DNA of 64,000 nucleotides from contig SFMG01000002.1 in assembly GCA_004554455.1 (NCBI GenBank), positions 62,001 through 126,000 of the forward strand. The letters run 5' to 3'. Below are positions 41,068-50,090 of this stretch, piece by piece; the stretch's first letter is position 1, and each line of letters starts with the position of its first letter. Under the pieces are notes generated by a model. It did not search any database and was not told where the DNA came from. It saw nothing but the letters and a program-made list of their open reading frames with translations. The stretch comes from Bacteroidales bacterium. GTDB taxonomy: Bacteria; Bacteroidota; Bacteroidia; Bacteroidales; UBA932. The translations under genes were made by a program, and so were the position numbers.

Positions 41068-42292
41068 GCAATGACTGTTTTTCAAGTTCGACAAAATCCT
41101 CCGAAGAGTTGTTGCTGTCCGCAAGGACCTCGTAGCCGGCTTCTTCCGAGGCCTTTTCATCCCGTTTCCTGGCCACCACCCGGCTGTCGTAAACGGCGGA
41201 CAGGAATACATATCCCGCATCCAGCTCGTCCAGGAGCCGCTTCACGTTGGTAGAGGAGGAGGCGGTGAAGACCTCGACCGCATCAAGCACCCATTCCGGA
41301 GGGCAGGCGAGCACCTTCGAGCCGTTGGTGGATCCGGGTATGGGCACTATTGCCCCCTCGGAGGCGATGTACTCCTGCATAGTGACACCTTTCGCCCTGT
41401 AGAGCACGGCGGTCGGGGATGCCATGGATATCATCGTGGCGTTGATGCTCGGATTGGTCTTGGTCAGGCAGTGGAGTATGTGGTCCTGCTCTATCTCCGA
41501 GCCCGGCACGGGGTTGTAGTCCTTGTTCGGGAAAAGATTGGCATCGTACATCACGAAGTAGCCCTTCCTGTTCAGGTTCACGGACAGAGGGTAGCTGGCC
41601 GCGTGGTCTATGGCTCCGCGTATGCAGAGCACGGCATCCTCACCGGGTTGCAGAGGAAAAGTGTGCCCGTCCCCGCCGAACTGCCACACCGCGTCCGCTA
41701 TAGGCACGAAATCGGGCAGCCTGTCGTTTCCTTCGGCATCCCTGACCAGGAAAGGATTGCTTGCCGTGGCGTTGTAAGGATGGAGGGTGCCGAAGCAGAG
41801 ACTGTCCAGATAGCGGGTCTGAAGGTCATTGTTGTGTATTATCACATACTGGTCGGCCTGGTAATTGCCCTCGGCCGGGGCCTTGCGGCAGCCGCCGGAA
41901 TATATCTCCTTGATCACCAGGCTTCCCGCGCGGGAGTGCTTCATTTTCAGGACCAGTTTCTGTCCCGAAGAAACCAGGGAATATCTGTCTGTCGTGGCGT
42001 TGAACACGTCCTCCCCGTCCCTGTCGCTGGCACTGATGCGGTACAGTCCGGCCGGCAGACGGAAATGGGCGCGCCCTTCCCCGTCGGTAGAACGCAGATA
42101 TGCATATCCGAGGTTCACATCCTCGGCACGCAGGTCCACGCCCGCCCGTACGAAGGAGGCATAGTCCCCGCCGTAGTCCAGTTCCACCGTCAGATCGAAG
42201 ACATAGCCTTCATAAGGGTCGTGTCCCGCAGGATTGCAGGAGGAGAACAGGACCGCCGCCAGCAGCGCTATGGTATGAAATGGGCCTTTCAT
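41060..42292 (-). CDS. DUF4876-family lipoprotein
   Basis: A 410-residue lipoprotein with signal ending VLFSSC (Cys 19). After a short beta-sandwich that looks like a carboxypeptidase-regulatory or Ig-like domain (about 30-125), the DUF4876 domain covers about 125-380, with SLVIKEIYSGGCRKAPAEG and NYQADQYVIIHNND. The C-terminus is hydrophilic and charged. It is 5 nt after the TonB-dependent receptor gene, so it may serve as the surface lipoprotein partner of that barrel, by analogy to SusD. Function not established. Confidence 0.85.
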   Translation of the reverse strand: MKGPFHTIALLAAVLFSSCNPAGHDPYEGYVFDLTVELDYGGDYASFVRAGVDLRAEDVNLGYAYLRSTDGEGRAHFRLPAGLYRISASDRDGEDVFNATTDRYSLVSSGQKLVLKMKHSRAGSLVIKEIYSGGCRKAPAEGNYQADQYVIIHNNDLQTRYLDSLCFGTLHPYNATASNPFLVRDAEGNDRLPDFVPIADAVWQFGGDGHTFPLQPGEDAVLCIRGAIDHAASYPLSVNLNRKGYFVMYDANLFPNKDYNPVPGSEIEQDHILHCLTKTNPSINATMISMASPTAVLYRAKGVTMQEYIASEGAIVPIPGSTNGSKVLACPPEWVLDAVEVFTASSSTNVKRLLDELDAGYVFLSAVYDSRVVARKRDEKASEEAGYEVLADSNNSSEDFVELEKQSLRE

Positions 42293-42297
42293 CTCTG

Positions 42298-45063
42298 TCA
42301 GAATTTGAGCCTGCAGGTGAGTCCGTAGTAGAATGCGGGGGTCAGAATGGCTCCCACACCCGTGGCTTTCGAAATCACGTAAGGCCTGGAGTTGGTGAAA
42401 TTATTTGCGAAGAAGGAGAGACTCAGGTGTTGGCCTATCTCCTTTGTTATGCTGAGGTTGGCCGAGCAGTAGAAGCCGTATCCGTCCTGCGCGAAGGTGT
42501 AAATGTTGGATGCCGTGAGCATCAGATTTCGGTACTGCGGGTCGGACTTCATCTCCTCGGTGAACTCGTACAGCTGCCCGTCCTCGACGCTCAGGAAAGA
42601 CTGCGGCCACAGTTCCATATATCCCTCGGAATTGGCCTGCGCTCCCGGTGCGGCCAGGTTGCGCGAACGGTTGAGCAACGACATCTCCAGACGGCAGGTA
42701 ATGACGAGCCGGGCCTGGGGTATGTGGGTGATGGCCGTCAGGTTGGCATCTATATTATGGCTTATCCTGCCGCATACCAGCGAATTGCCCTTGTAGCCGT
42801 TAGGATATATTCCCACGAACTCGTACGAGCGCCCGCTTATCGACGAATGCGAGCCGCCACGATAGTAGCTGCCGAGGCTGTCGTCCCTGTAGCGGGTCCA
42901 GCTGTAGGAGGCGTCGGCACGGAAGGAGGTGCGTATGGGCTTGATTTCCGGAAAGTCCACGGTCAGTTCGGCACCGGCCCTGTACATATCCCGGCCGTTG
43001 CCCTGCATTGTGTTCTTCACAAAGGTCTTGTCTGTGATTCCCGGAACCATGGCGGTCCAGAACTCATTCTCGCCTCCCCTTATGAAGACCTCTCCGCTGC
43101 GCCTGTCCACCTTGATCTGTGCATCCTCAGGGGCGGTCCAGCCCTCCGGCTTCGTCCACATCGTGTAGGAAAACGGGGTGTAGCTGTCGATCAGGCGGTA
43201 GGGATTGCGGGTGACATTGCAGAAGCCCACGGCACTGAGACTGAAGTCGCCGAATTCCATTTCCAGGGCGAATTCGGAGTTGCTGTTGCGCTGCCAGCGC
43301 AGTTCCGGATTGTAAATGGTCGTATAAGGCAGGGTGTAATAGACATAGGCCGAGTTCTCCCCATAGGAAAGCTGGAAGGTCTCCTTGTCCCAGTATTCCT
43401 GCTTCGGGTAGAGTATGAAGAAAGACGGCAGTTTCTCGGTGATACCCCAGCCGCCGCGTATGGCGAAGTGCCTGCCCAGTTCCCAGCGCAGGTTCAGTCG
43501 CGGGGACCAGGTGACGGTATGGCGGTAGGGACTGCCCTCGATGAATACCTTCTCCATGCGCAGGCCGGCCGACAGGTCCAGCTTCGTTTCCCCGACAGGC
43601 AGTTTAAGTCTCTCCTCTACATAGGCGGAGAGATTGTGCATAAAAGGATATTGGATATATGAACGGGGACGGAAACCGTCGTCGGCGAGCTCCGGTTCAA
43701 GGTAATATTCTCCCTGTCCCACATTTCCGTTGGCCTTCCACTGCAGTCCGGCCTTGAGGCGGCTGTCCAGCCCGCCCCATCTGCGCGTCCATTCGTATTT
43801 GAGCTCGGAAGCCAGGTCCAGTTCCTTGGAGTCCACGATATAGTCCGAAAACCAGTTCAGCGGCAGGCTGGATGCCAGGTAATAGCCCTCTTTTTCGGAA
43901 TGTACCGCCGGCTTGTGGGAGGCGTAGTCATTGTAGCCGTGAGTGTGTGACAGATTGTCCTGGAAACAGACTGAGAAATCCCACTTGAGATTCGTGATCC
44001 AGGATTTGTTTGCCAGGAAAGTCATTGCCACATTGCCCCGGAAGACATTGTCCCTCACCTTTGAATACTCTCCGGAATAGGCGTCGGGATCGTCCTTGCT
44101 GTTCATTCCGCCTATATTGCCCGAAATGCTGGCTTCGAAACGCAGTTTGCGGGCGAAGGTGTTGCTGTAGTTGAGGGTGATGCCGCGTCTGGTGTACGAT
44201 TCGTATGGGCTGATTAGCTGCTTTGTGGCCCTGGCCCACTCCAGGGAGGCGTTCAGCACTCCCCTGTCCTTCTGCAGGTCGAAGCCCTTGGAGGCCGAGA
44301 ACTGCCAGGTCCGGGGGTTGACCGAGACGCTGACGCTGTAAGGACTCCGGCCCTTCCTGGTGTTGACCTTCACCATTCCCGAGTTGAGGTCCCCGTACTC
44401 GGCGGACGGCACTCCGGTGATGACTTCCACGGACTCTATGTTGTCCACGGACAGACTCCTGGTGTCCATTCCGTTCATACCGGCAAGTCCGGCGTTGTTA
44501 CCCATTCTCACCCCGTCTATCTCGAGGGCTGTTCCGAAGGCGGCATTGGCCTCCGAAGAGCCGCCGGCCCTCAGGGAAAGAGCATTGGCGGAGGTCAGGT
44601 CGGGATTGACCGTCTTCCCACCCGGCAGGAGGGCCACCATATCCGCCATATTCGACATCTGCAGGTGGTCCATGGCCTCGCGGCCGAGGGTGTGGGATGT
44701 GCTCAGGCCATCCTTAGGCCGCTGCGCAGTTACCACCACCTCATCCAGGGCGAGCGAGCTTACGGACATAAGGATGACCAGACTGTCAAGGTCACGGGAT
44801 GCGTCCAGCTCCAGGGATGTATCGACATATCCCAGACAGCTGGCCTTCAGCACATAGCGGCCACGTTGCACGTTTTCGAAAAGGAACTCCCCGTCCGCAG
44901 CGCTGACCGCCCAGAGATAATCCTCCCCGAGACTGAGCACGACTCCGACGAGGGCGTCCCCACTGTCAGCGTCCAGCACCCTGCCCGACACACGGCCGCC
45001 TGCCGGTCCGGCTTGACACAGAACCGGCAGGAGCAGCGTCAATATGACCAATGCCCTGCGCAT
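42298..45063 (-). CDS. TonB-dependent outer-membrane receptor
   Basis: A 921-residue protein: signal peptide (about 1-18), carboxypeptidase-regulatory-like domain (about 23-100, RVSGRVLDADSGDALVGVVL), TonB box/plug (about 108-235, DEVVVTAQRP and SVEVITGVPSAEYGDLNSG) and a barrel ending YGLTCRLKF. It has no STN domain, and no sigma/FecR genes are nearby, unlike the SusC at 1011-4562. Its operon partners are DUF4876 and DUF6850 proteins rather than SusD, so the cargo may differ from polysaccharides. Cargo unknown. Confidence 0.94.
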   Translation of the reverse strand: MRRALVILTLLLPVLCQAGPAGGRVSGRVLDADSGDALVGVVLSLGEDYLWAVSAADGEFLFENVQRGRYVLKASCLGYVDTSLELDASRDLDSLVILMSVSSLALDEVVVTAQRPKDGLSTSHTLGREAMDHLQMSNMADMVALLPGGKTVNPDLTSANALSLRAGGSSEANAAFGTALEIDGVRMGNNAGLAGMNGMDTRSLSVDNIESVEVITGVPSAEYGDLNSGMVKVNTRKGRSPYSVSVSVNPRTWQFSASKGFDLQKDRGVLNASLEWARATKQLISPYESYTRRGITLNYSNTFARKLRFEASISGNIGGMNSKDDPDAYSGEYSKVRDNVFRGNVAMTFLANKSWITNLKWDFSVCFQDNLSHTHGYNDYASHKPAVHSEKEGYYLASSLPLNWFSDYIVDSKELDLASELKYEWTRRWGGLDSRLKAGLQWKANGNVGQGEYYLEPELADDGFRPRSYIQYPFMHNLSAYVEERLKLPVGETKLDLSAGLRMEKVFIEGSPYRHTVTWSPRLNLRWELGRHFAIRGGWGITEKLPSFFILYPKQEYWDKETFQLSYGENSAYVYYTLPYTTIYNPELRWQRNSNSEFALEMEFGDFSLSAVGFCNVTRNPYRLIDSYTPFSYTMWTKPEGWTAPEDAQIKVDRRSGEVFIRGGENEFWTAMVPGITDKTFVKNTMQGNGRDMYRAGAELTVDFPEIKPIRTSFRADASYSWTRYRDDSLGSYYRGGSHSSISGRSYEFVGIYPNGYKGNSLVCGRISHNIDANLTAITHIPQARLVITCRLEMSLLNRSRNLAAPGAQANSEGYMELWPQSFLSVEDGQLYEFTEEMKSDPQYRNLMLTASNIYTFAQDGYGFYCSANLSITKEIGQHLSLSFFANNFTNSRPYVISKATGVGAILTPAFYYGLTCRLKF

Positions 45064-45082
45064 TGTCTGGGCGTTAATCTAT

Positions 45083-46642
45083 TCAGTCCTTGATGCAGCG
45101 GACGCTTCCGGCTATTCTGTAACCTTGTTTTGATCCGTTACAGGTGTAATCTGCTGCGTTTGCCTTGTTACTCATTGGCATAAGGCCCCAGAACATCAGA
45201 TTGGTGATACCTTGGGACGGATCGGATGCATTCACATAGCTGCACGAAGCATAGGAAGATGTGGTGAGGTAGCCACTGGTTGTAATTCCGGGATATGCGT
45301 TAAGCACACCCGAAAGCGCTGCATATTTGACATTTATATTGGCGATGGAAACAAATCCTGAAGGATTCAGGTTGAAGCCGTCTTCATTGAGCATCGACAG
45401 AGAACCGTTGGTCCCGTTGTAATAAGGAGCGGAAGCATTGGTGGCGATAGGAGAAACCGCTTTGCCAACAAGATTGACAATGTCGTCTATGACAGGCAGT
45501 CTCCAGCCCTCAGGACATATTCCGCGGGTGCCCTCAAGGCTCTTTGCCGTCTCCACATCTTTTAAATCTCCTACCTTGAGACCGGCAGCCACCTCGAACT
45601 GATAAAGGAAACCGCGCTCACGGATTACGTCCAAATCGCTTGAGAAAACCGCAGACGCTCCACTGGCCACAATAGGGTAGTAGATGCCGGAAGTTACATG
45701 ACTGGTGTAATTAGTTATGATGTTCTTACTTACCCGGGCAGAATCAATCAGATTTTCCGGCACCATTCCCTCCGGTACGTAACGGAGGTTCTCGGCGGTC
45801 CAGAATTTGCCGTCCTTCAGTTTGACTACCTTGTAGCTTTCACCTCCGAGCTCGAAGCTGACCTTCTCCTTGACTATATTTATAAAGGATGAAAGTATCT
45901 GCTCGCCGCTGACCATGTTCTCGATCAGAAGGGCGGCGGAGTTTGAAGGGATATCGGCCACGCAGGCGCCTATGCTGAGCAGATTGTCCTTGACTCCCAC
46001 CTTTTTCAGAACGAGGGACTCCGAAGTGAGTGCCCTGGTGGAGTTGAACACGAGGGAGAGACTGTAAGTGCCCTGCTTCACTCCACTTGCAAGAGCGTCG
46101 GCCGCAGCGGAAGGATAAACGAGGAAGTTCGCTTCCACCGTGTCACTTTCCTCTATGTATTCGGCGTGGAAGGCCCCGTCGGCATAGTCGGGAACGAAGG
46201 TCACCGAGGAGATGGAAACGGTGTAGATAGGGAGGACGTAGCGGGTGTCATCGACAAGGACGATCACGAGGGTGTTGCCCTCTACGCTTACGCTTTTGAA
46301 GAAGGCGTCGCCTTTTTCACCCTGGGCGCCGGTGTCGCCTTTCTCTCCCTGAGGACCCTGAGGGCCGGTGGCGCCGGTGTCTCCGGTGTCACCCTTCTCT
46401 CCGTCCTTGATGGTGGCCTGGGTATTGTCTGAGAAATAGATTACGTATCCGTCGGAAATGGTTTCTACCTTTGTTACCGAAACCATGTTGTCCACGGCGC
46501 TTTTGAGAGTGGCGAGGTCACCGCTGAGGGCCTCGACTTGAGTTTCGAGATTGTCCAGACGGCCGTCCAGCTCGTCCAGCCTGCTGCAGGATGCCGAAAG
46601 AAGTACGGCAGCTGACAGAATGATTGACAGATACTTCTTCAT
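45083..46642 (-). CDS. Lipoprotein with coiled coil, collagen-like Gly-X-Y repeat and FISUMP domain
   Basis: A 519-residue lipoprotein (Cys 19). Residues 22-50 form a heptad coiled coil (LDELDGRLDNLETQVEALSG). Residues about 55-80 and again after the repeat resemble DUF4988, which often precedes such repeats. Residues 81-113 are eleven perfect Gly-X-Y triplets (from GEKGDTGDTGATGPQGPQG to GEKGDA). A beta-rich middle leads to a C-terminal FISUMP domain (about 275-519) with GRFWTAENLRYVPEG-like text (DGKFWTAENLRYVPEG) and RGICPEGWRLPVIDDI. A trimeric coiled coil plus triple helix would make a stalk holding the FISUMP head away from the outer membrane. It is the first gene of the five-gene operon. 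Confidence 0.9.
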   Translation of the reverse strand: MKKYLSIILSAAVLLSASCSRLDELDGRLDNLETQVEALSGDLATLKSAVDNMVSVTKVETISDGYVIYFSDNTQATIKDGEKGDTGDTGATGPQGPQGEKGDTGAQGEKGDAFFKSVSVEGNTLVIVLVDDTRYVLPIYTVSISSVTFVPDYADGAFHAEYIEESDTVEANFLVYPSAAADALASGVKQGTYSLSLVFNSTRALTSESLVLKKVGVKDNLLSIGACVADIPSNSAALLIENMVSGEQILSSFINIVKEKVSFELGGESYKVVKLKDGKFWTAENLRYVPEGMVPENLIDSARVSKNIITNYTSHVTSGIYYPIVASGASAVFSSDLDVIRERGFLYQFEVAAGLKVGDLKDVETAKSLEGTRGICPEGWRLPVIDDIVNLVGKAVSPIATNASAPYYNGTNGSLSMLNEDGFNLNPSGFVSIANINVKYAALSGVLNAYPGITTSGYLTTSSYASCSYVNASDPSQGITNLMFWGLMPMSNKANAADYTCNGSKQGYRIAGSVRCIKD

Positions 46643-46660
46643 ACCATTGGGGATTTGGTG

Positions 46661-46691
46661 TAAATATAAAAAAAAGAGAGATCAATGCAAA
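46661..46691 (-). promoter_or_regulatory. Predicted promoter of the FISUMP/TonB operon, inside the tRNA-Gly terminator
   Basis: On the minus strand TTTG (46691-46688) in the terminator loop, a 19-nt spacer containing the T-run, and TATATTTA (46668-46661) give a near-consensus promoter; the last base of the -7 element is A instead of G. The leader to the ATG at 46642 would be about 13 nt. Confidence 0.6.
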
Positions 46692-46706
46692 AGCATTGTT
46701 CTCTCT

Positions 46707-46707
<1 letters not shown>
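46668..46707 (-). terminator. Intrinsic terminator of tRNA-Gly
   Basis: AAGAGAGA/TCTCTCTT and CAATGC/GCATTG form a 15-position stem with one mismatch and a TTTT loop (46707-46674), followed by a T-run on the minus strand (46675-46669). The stem begins at the last base of the encoded CCA. Confidence 0.88.
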
Positions 46708-46782
<75 letters not shown>

Positions 46783-46802
46783 ATTGCCGTTGTTTGGGAC
46801 TG

Positions 46803-46833
46803 CAAATATAGGCAAGATTTTTCCAAATGCAAA
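46803..46833 (-). promoter_or_regulatory. Promoter of tRNA-Gly
   Basis: TTTG (46833-46830, minus strand), a 19-nt spacer and TATATTTG (46810-46803) match consensus exactly. The tRNA 5' end at 46782 is about 20 nt downstream. Confidence 0.85.
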
Positions 46834-46850
46834 CTTTTTTTAAAAAAATC

Positions 46851-47882
46851 CTAGATATTGCTCTCGAATTCCTTGAGGAAACGGAGATCGTTCTCAAAGT
46901 AATTGCGCAGGTCCTTCACCTGCCATTTGAGCATGGCAATCCTCTCGACACCCATTCCGAAGGCAAAGCCGCTGTATTTCCTGCTGTCGATGCCGGAGGC
47001 CTCGAGCACGTTCGGGTCCACCATTCCGCAGCCCAGGATCTCGAGCCAGCCCGTACCCTTGCAGACGTTGCAACCCTTGCCCTTGCATATATTGCAGCTC
47101 ACATCCACCTCTGCAGACGGCTCGGTGAACGGGAAGTAGGACGGACGCATGCGTATCTGGGTTTCCGGACCGAACATTTCACGCGCAAAGAGGAGTATGG
47201 CTTGCTTCATGTCCGCGAAGGTGACATTCTCGTCTATGTAAAGACCCTCTACCTGGTGGAAAATGCAGTGGGCGCGGGCGGAGATGGCCTCGTTGCGGAA
47301 GACTCTTCCAGGGCACACCACCCTGATAGGGAGTTTCATCGTCTCCATGCAGCGTACCTGCACGCAGGAGGTGTGGGTGCGGAGCAGCACCGGATTCTTC
47401 TGGGAATTGTCGGTAACGAAGAAGGTGTCCTGCATTTCGCGGGCCGGATGCTCAGGCGGGAAGTTGAGGGCCTCGAACACGTGCCAGTCATCCTCCACCT
47501 CCGGTCCCTCGGCCACATCGTAGCCGAACTTGCGGAATATCCTGACGATTTCCTCCCTGCAGATGCTCACCGGATGACGGGAGCCCAGCGGGTAGCTGTC
47601 GCCCGGGGCGCTCAGGTCCTCGGACGGAGCCGAAGACTGGCCGGCAGCCTCAGCCGCCGATTTCAGTTCTTCTATCTTGGCTGCAGCAAGGGTCTTGAGG
47701 CGGTTCAGCTGCTGTCCGAACTCACGCTTGCGATCCTTGTCCACATTGCGGAACTCATCGAAAAGTGCGGTTATTTCGCCTTTCTTGCCGAGCAGACGCA
47801 CCCTGGCGTCCTCTATTTCCTGCGCCGTGCGGAGCTTGAGATTCTCAACCTCAGCCAGCAGGGCTTCTATCCTTTCTTTCAT
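46851..47882 (-). CDS. pheS: Phenylalanine--tRNA ligase, alpha subunit
   Basis: A 343-residue class II synthetase subunit: an N-terminal coiled-coil arm (about 1-90) that binds tRNA-Phe, then the catalytic core with motif 2 (RVFRNEAISARAHCIFHQVE) and motif 3 (FGMGVERIAML). A Cys-rich stretch near residue 260 (CNICKGKGCNVCKGTGW) is seen in many PheS of this phylum. The beta subunit gene (pheT) is not in the window. Confidence 0.97.
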   Translation of the reverse strand: MKERIEALLAEVENLKLRTAQEIEDARVRLLGKKGEITALFDEFRNVDKDRKREFGQQLNRLKTLAAAKIEELKSAAEAAGQSSAPSEDLSAPGDSYPLGSRHPVSICREEIVRIFRKFGYDVAEGPEVEDDWHVFEALNFPPEHPAREMQDTFFVTDNSQKNPVLLRTHTSCVQVRCMETMKLPIRVVCPGRVFRNEAISARAHCIFHQVEGLYIDENVTFADMKQAILLFAREMFGPETQIRMRPSYFPFTEPSAEVDVSCNICKGKGCNVCKGTGWLEILGCGMVDPNVLEASGIDSRKYSGFAFGMGVERIAMLKWQVKDLRNYFENDLRFLKEFESNI

Positions 47883-47902
47883 ATCTAAACGAATTGAGGG
47901 GG

Positions 47903-47935
47903 CAAAGATAATTGTTTTTCCGAAGAATCGCTAAA
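47903..47935 (-). promoter_or_regulatory. Predicted pheS promoter
   Basis: TATCTTTG (47910-47903, minus strand) fits the -7 consensus, with TTTA 21 nt upstream (47935-47932) inside the end of the preceding gene. It lies about 20 nt before the pheS ATG. Confidence 0.55.
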
Positions 47936-48338
47936 GCTGCCGGGCCGCTTTGGCGCGACGCTTCTCCCTGGCCTTCTGCTGCCTGGCTGCGCCCTGCTTC
48001 AGATAGGCCTCCCACTGTTCCGGGGTAAAGAGCTTGCAGAAAGCGGCGTCGATTTTCTCCATCCACTTGTCCTGAACCCCCTGATATATGTTGTAGGAAC
48101 TCACCTTTTCCTTCTGGAAGCGGTCGAACTCGTCCTGCATCGCCTTGTAGTCGTGCTTGAGTATGGAGTCCACATAGAATGCCTGCCAGTCTTCCAGTTC
48201 GAGCAGAGCCTGGAGACGGTCGGTTTCCATTTCGCATTTCTCTTCCAGACTCGGCTCGCGCTCGGGTTCTTGTGCGCGGAGGCCCGCACAAAGGAGCGAA
48301 AGCACCATAAGGGCTTGAATTCTTATAAAGATTTTCAT
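47931..48338 (-). CDS. Small exported protein, function unknown
   Basis: A 135-residue product from the ATG at 48338; the frame is open to 48386, but a promoter at 48387-48356 places the start at the internal ATG. A signal peptide (about 1-21, ending GLRAQ) precedes an acidic then basic, all-helical mature chain with LFTPEQWEAYLKQ and a Lys/Arg/Ala-rich end. The TPEQ-containing helical layout recalls small CpxP/Spy-like periplasmic proteins, but the resemblance is slight and I do not assign a function. Confidence 0.75.
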   Translation of the reverse strand: MKIFIRIQALMVLSLLCAGLRAQEPEREPSLEEKCEMETDRLQALLELEDWQAFYVDSILKHDYKAMQDEFDRFQKEKVSSYNIYQGVQDKWMEKIDAAFCKLFTPEQWEAYLKQGAARQQKAREKRRAKAARQL

Positions 48339-48346
48339 TACATTTG
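48315..48346 (+). promoter_or_regulatory. Predicted promoter of the C69 peptidase operon
   Basis: TACATTTG (48339-48346) fits the -7 consensus, with CTTG at 48314-48317, a 21-nt spacer. The predicted start is about 35 nt before the ATG at 48389. Confidence 0.55.
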
Positions 48347-48355
48347 TCTTTTGCG

Positions 48356-48387
48356 CAAAATTAAACATTTCATAATAAAACGACAAA
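48356..48387 (-). promoter_or_regulatory. Promoter of the small exported protein gene
   Basis: TTTG (48387-48384, minus strand), a 20-nt spacer and TAATTTTG (48363-48356) match consensus. The -33 element lies immediately before the ATG of the divergent C69 gene. Confidence 0.7.
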
Positions 48388-48388
48388 A

Positions 48389-50080
48389 ATGAGGTCCAAG
48401 CACATCATCACAATCGCAGCGGCAAGCCTTGCCCTGCTCAGCGGAATAGAATCCCACGCCTGCTCCAACATTCTGGTCACCAAAGGCGCTTCGGCTGACG
48501 GAAGCTGTATGGTTTCATACGCCGCCGACTCGCACCAGCTCTACGGAGAACTGTATTTCAGAAAGGGCGGAAAGCACCGCAGCGGCAGCATGCGTCAGGT
48601 TTACGACTGGGACTCCAACCGTTACCTCGGCGAGATTCCGGAGGCTCCGAGGACCTTCCAGAGACTGGGCAACCTCAACGAGAAGCAGCTCATCATAGCC
48701 GAGACCACCTACGGCGGCAGGCACGAACTGGCGGAGAACGACGGTATCCTGGATTACGGTTCTCTCATTTACATCGCCCTCGAGAGATGTTCGAGCGCAA
48801 GGGAGGCCATAGAACTCATAGCCGCTCTGACAGACGAGTACGGCTATGCTTCGGAAGGCGAATCCTTCTCCATTGCCGACAAGAACGAAGTGTGGGTAAT
48901 GGACCTCATAGGCAAGGGGCCTTACGGCAAAGGTCTGCTCTGGGTGGCACGCAGGGTGCCTGACGGATACATCTGCGCCCACGCGAACCAGGCCCGCATC
49001 AGCACCTTCCCTCTGGACGACCCGGAAAACTGCATCTATGCTCCGGACGTGATCAGCTTCGCAAGGGAAAGAGGCTGGTACAGCGGGGAGGATGCCGACT
49101 TCAGCTTCTGCGACACCTATGCTCCGCTGGATTTCGGGGCGATGAGGGGCTGCGAGAGCCGTGCCTGGTCCGCCTTCAACCGCCTCTGCGACGGCAATTT
49201 CACCTTCGTCGATGAAAACGGCGAGGAAGTGACCCGCCCTGCAATGGACTATATTGAATATGCAATGGGCCACGACGCCTCGAAGCGCTTTCCTCTCTTC
49301 GTGAAGCCGTCCCGCAAGATAAGTCTCAAGGACGTCGCAGACGCGATGAGAGACCATTTCGAGGGCACCCCTATGGATATGAGGCTCGACATAGGAGCCG
49401 GAGGAAATGCCTGCCCTTACCGCTGGAGGCCTATGTATTTCGAGGTGGACGGCAAGAGCTACTGCAACGAAAGGGCCATTGCCACCCAGCAGACCGGTTT
49501 CTGGTTCGTGGGACAGAGCCGCTCCTGGCTGCCGGACCACATAGGCGCCGTGGACTGGTTCGGCACCGACGATGCCGCCACTTCCTATCTTACGCCAATA
49601 TATGTCTGCAGCTCCAAAGTGCCGGCCTGCTTCCGCCACGGAAAAGGCGATATGCTCACATATTCCCCTGAATCCGCCTTCTGGCTCTGCAACCGCGTTG
49701 CCAACGCCTGCTACAGGATGTATAATATAATGGAGCCGGTCGTCCGTGCCGAGATAGACGGCTGGGAGAATGAAAGACTTGCCGGGCAGGAGGAGATAGA
49801 CCGCAAGGCGGAAGGGATGCCACGCTGGCGCGCCAAACGCTTCCTGACCCGATATTCCCTGAAGAGCGCGGAAAGCATATTCGAAAGATGGCGCCGCCTC
49901 GAAGAGCTGCTGCTCGTGAAGTTTATCGACGGCAACGTGAAGGCGCAGAGGCCGGACGGCTCCTTCGTGACCAACGGCAACGGCAGCAATATCCCTGACA
50001 GCATTTCACAACCCGGATACACCGACACCTGGAAACGCGTCGTCGCCAGGGAACACGGAAGCGTGATAGAAGTAAAATAA
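48389..50080 (+). CDS. C69-family dipeptidase (exported)
   Basis: A 563-residue Ntn-hydrolase. The signal-like start is followed by SHACSNILVTKGAS; the Cys at residue 25 becomes the N-terminal nucleophile after processing, as is known for the C69/PepD family. Other family marks are the GxxVSYAADSHQLYGELYF region and WVARRVPDGYICAHANQARI. Such enzymes cleave dipeptides in the periplasm or outside. It starts the plus-strand operon with the polyferredoxin-type protein (10-nt gap) and the S46 peptidase. Confidence 0.93.
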   Translation: MRSKHIITIAAASLALLSGIESHACSNILVTKGASADGSCMVSYAADSHQLYGELYFRKGGKHRSGSMRQVYDWDSNRYLGEIPEAPRTFQRLGNLNEKQLIIAETTYGGRHELAENDGILDYGSLIYIALERCSSAREAIELIAALTDEYGYASEGESFSIADKNEVWVMDLIGKGPYGKGLLWVARRVPDGYICAHANQARISTFPLDDPENCIYAPDVISFARERGWYSGEDADFSFCDTYAPLDFGAMRGCESRAWSAFNRLCDGNFTFVDENGEEVTRPAMDYIEYAMGHDASKRFPLFVKPSRKISLKDVADAMRDHFEGTPMDMRLDIGAGGNACPYRWRPMYFEVDGKSYCNERAIATQQTGFWFVGQSRSWLPDHIGAVDWFGTDDAATSYLTPIYVCSSKVPACFRHGKGDMLTYSPESAFWLCNRVANACYRMYNIMEPVVRAEIDGWENERLAGQEEIDRKAEGMPRWRAKRFLTRYSLKSAESIFERWRRLEELLLVKFIDGNVKAQRPDGSFVTNGNGSNIPDSISQPGYTDTWKRVVAREHGSVIEVK

Positions 50081-50090
50081 CACAAGAAAG

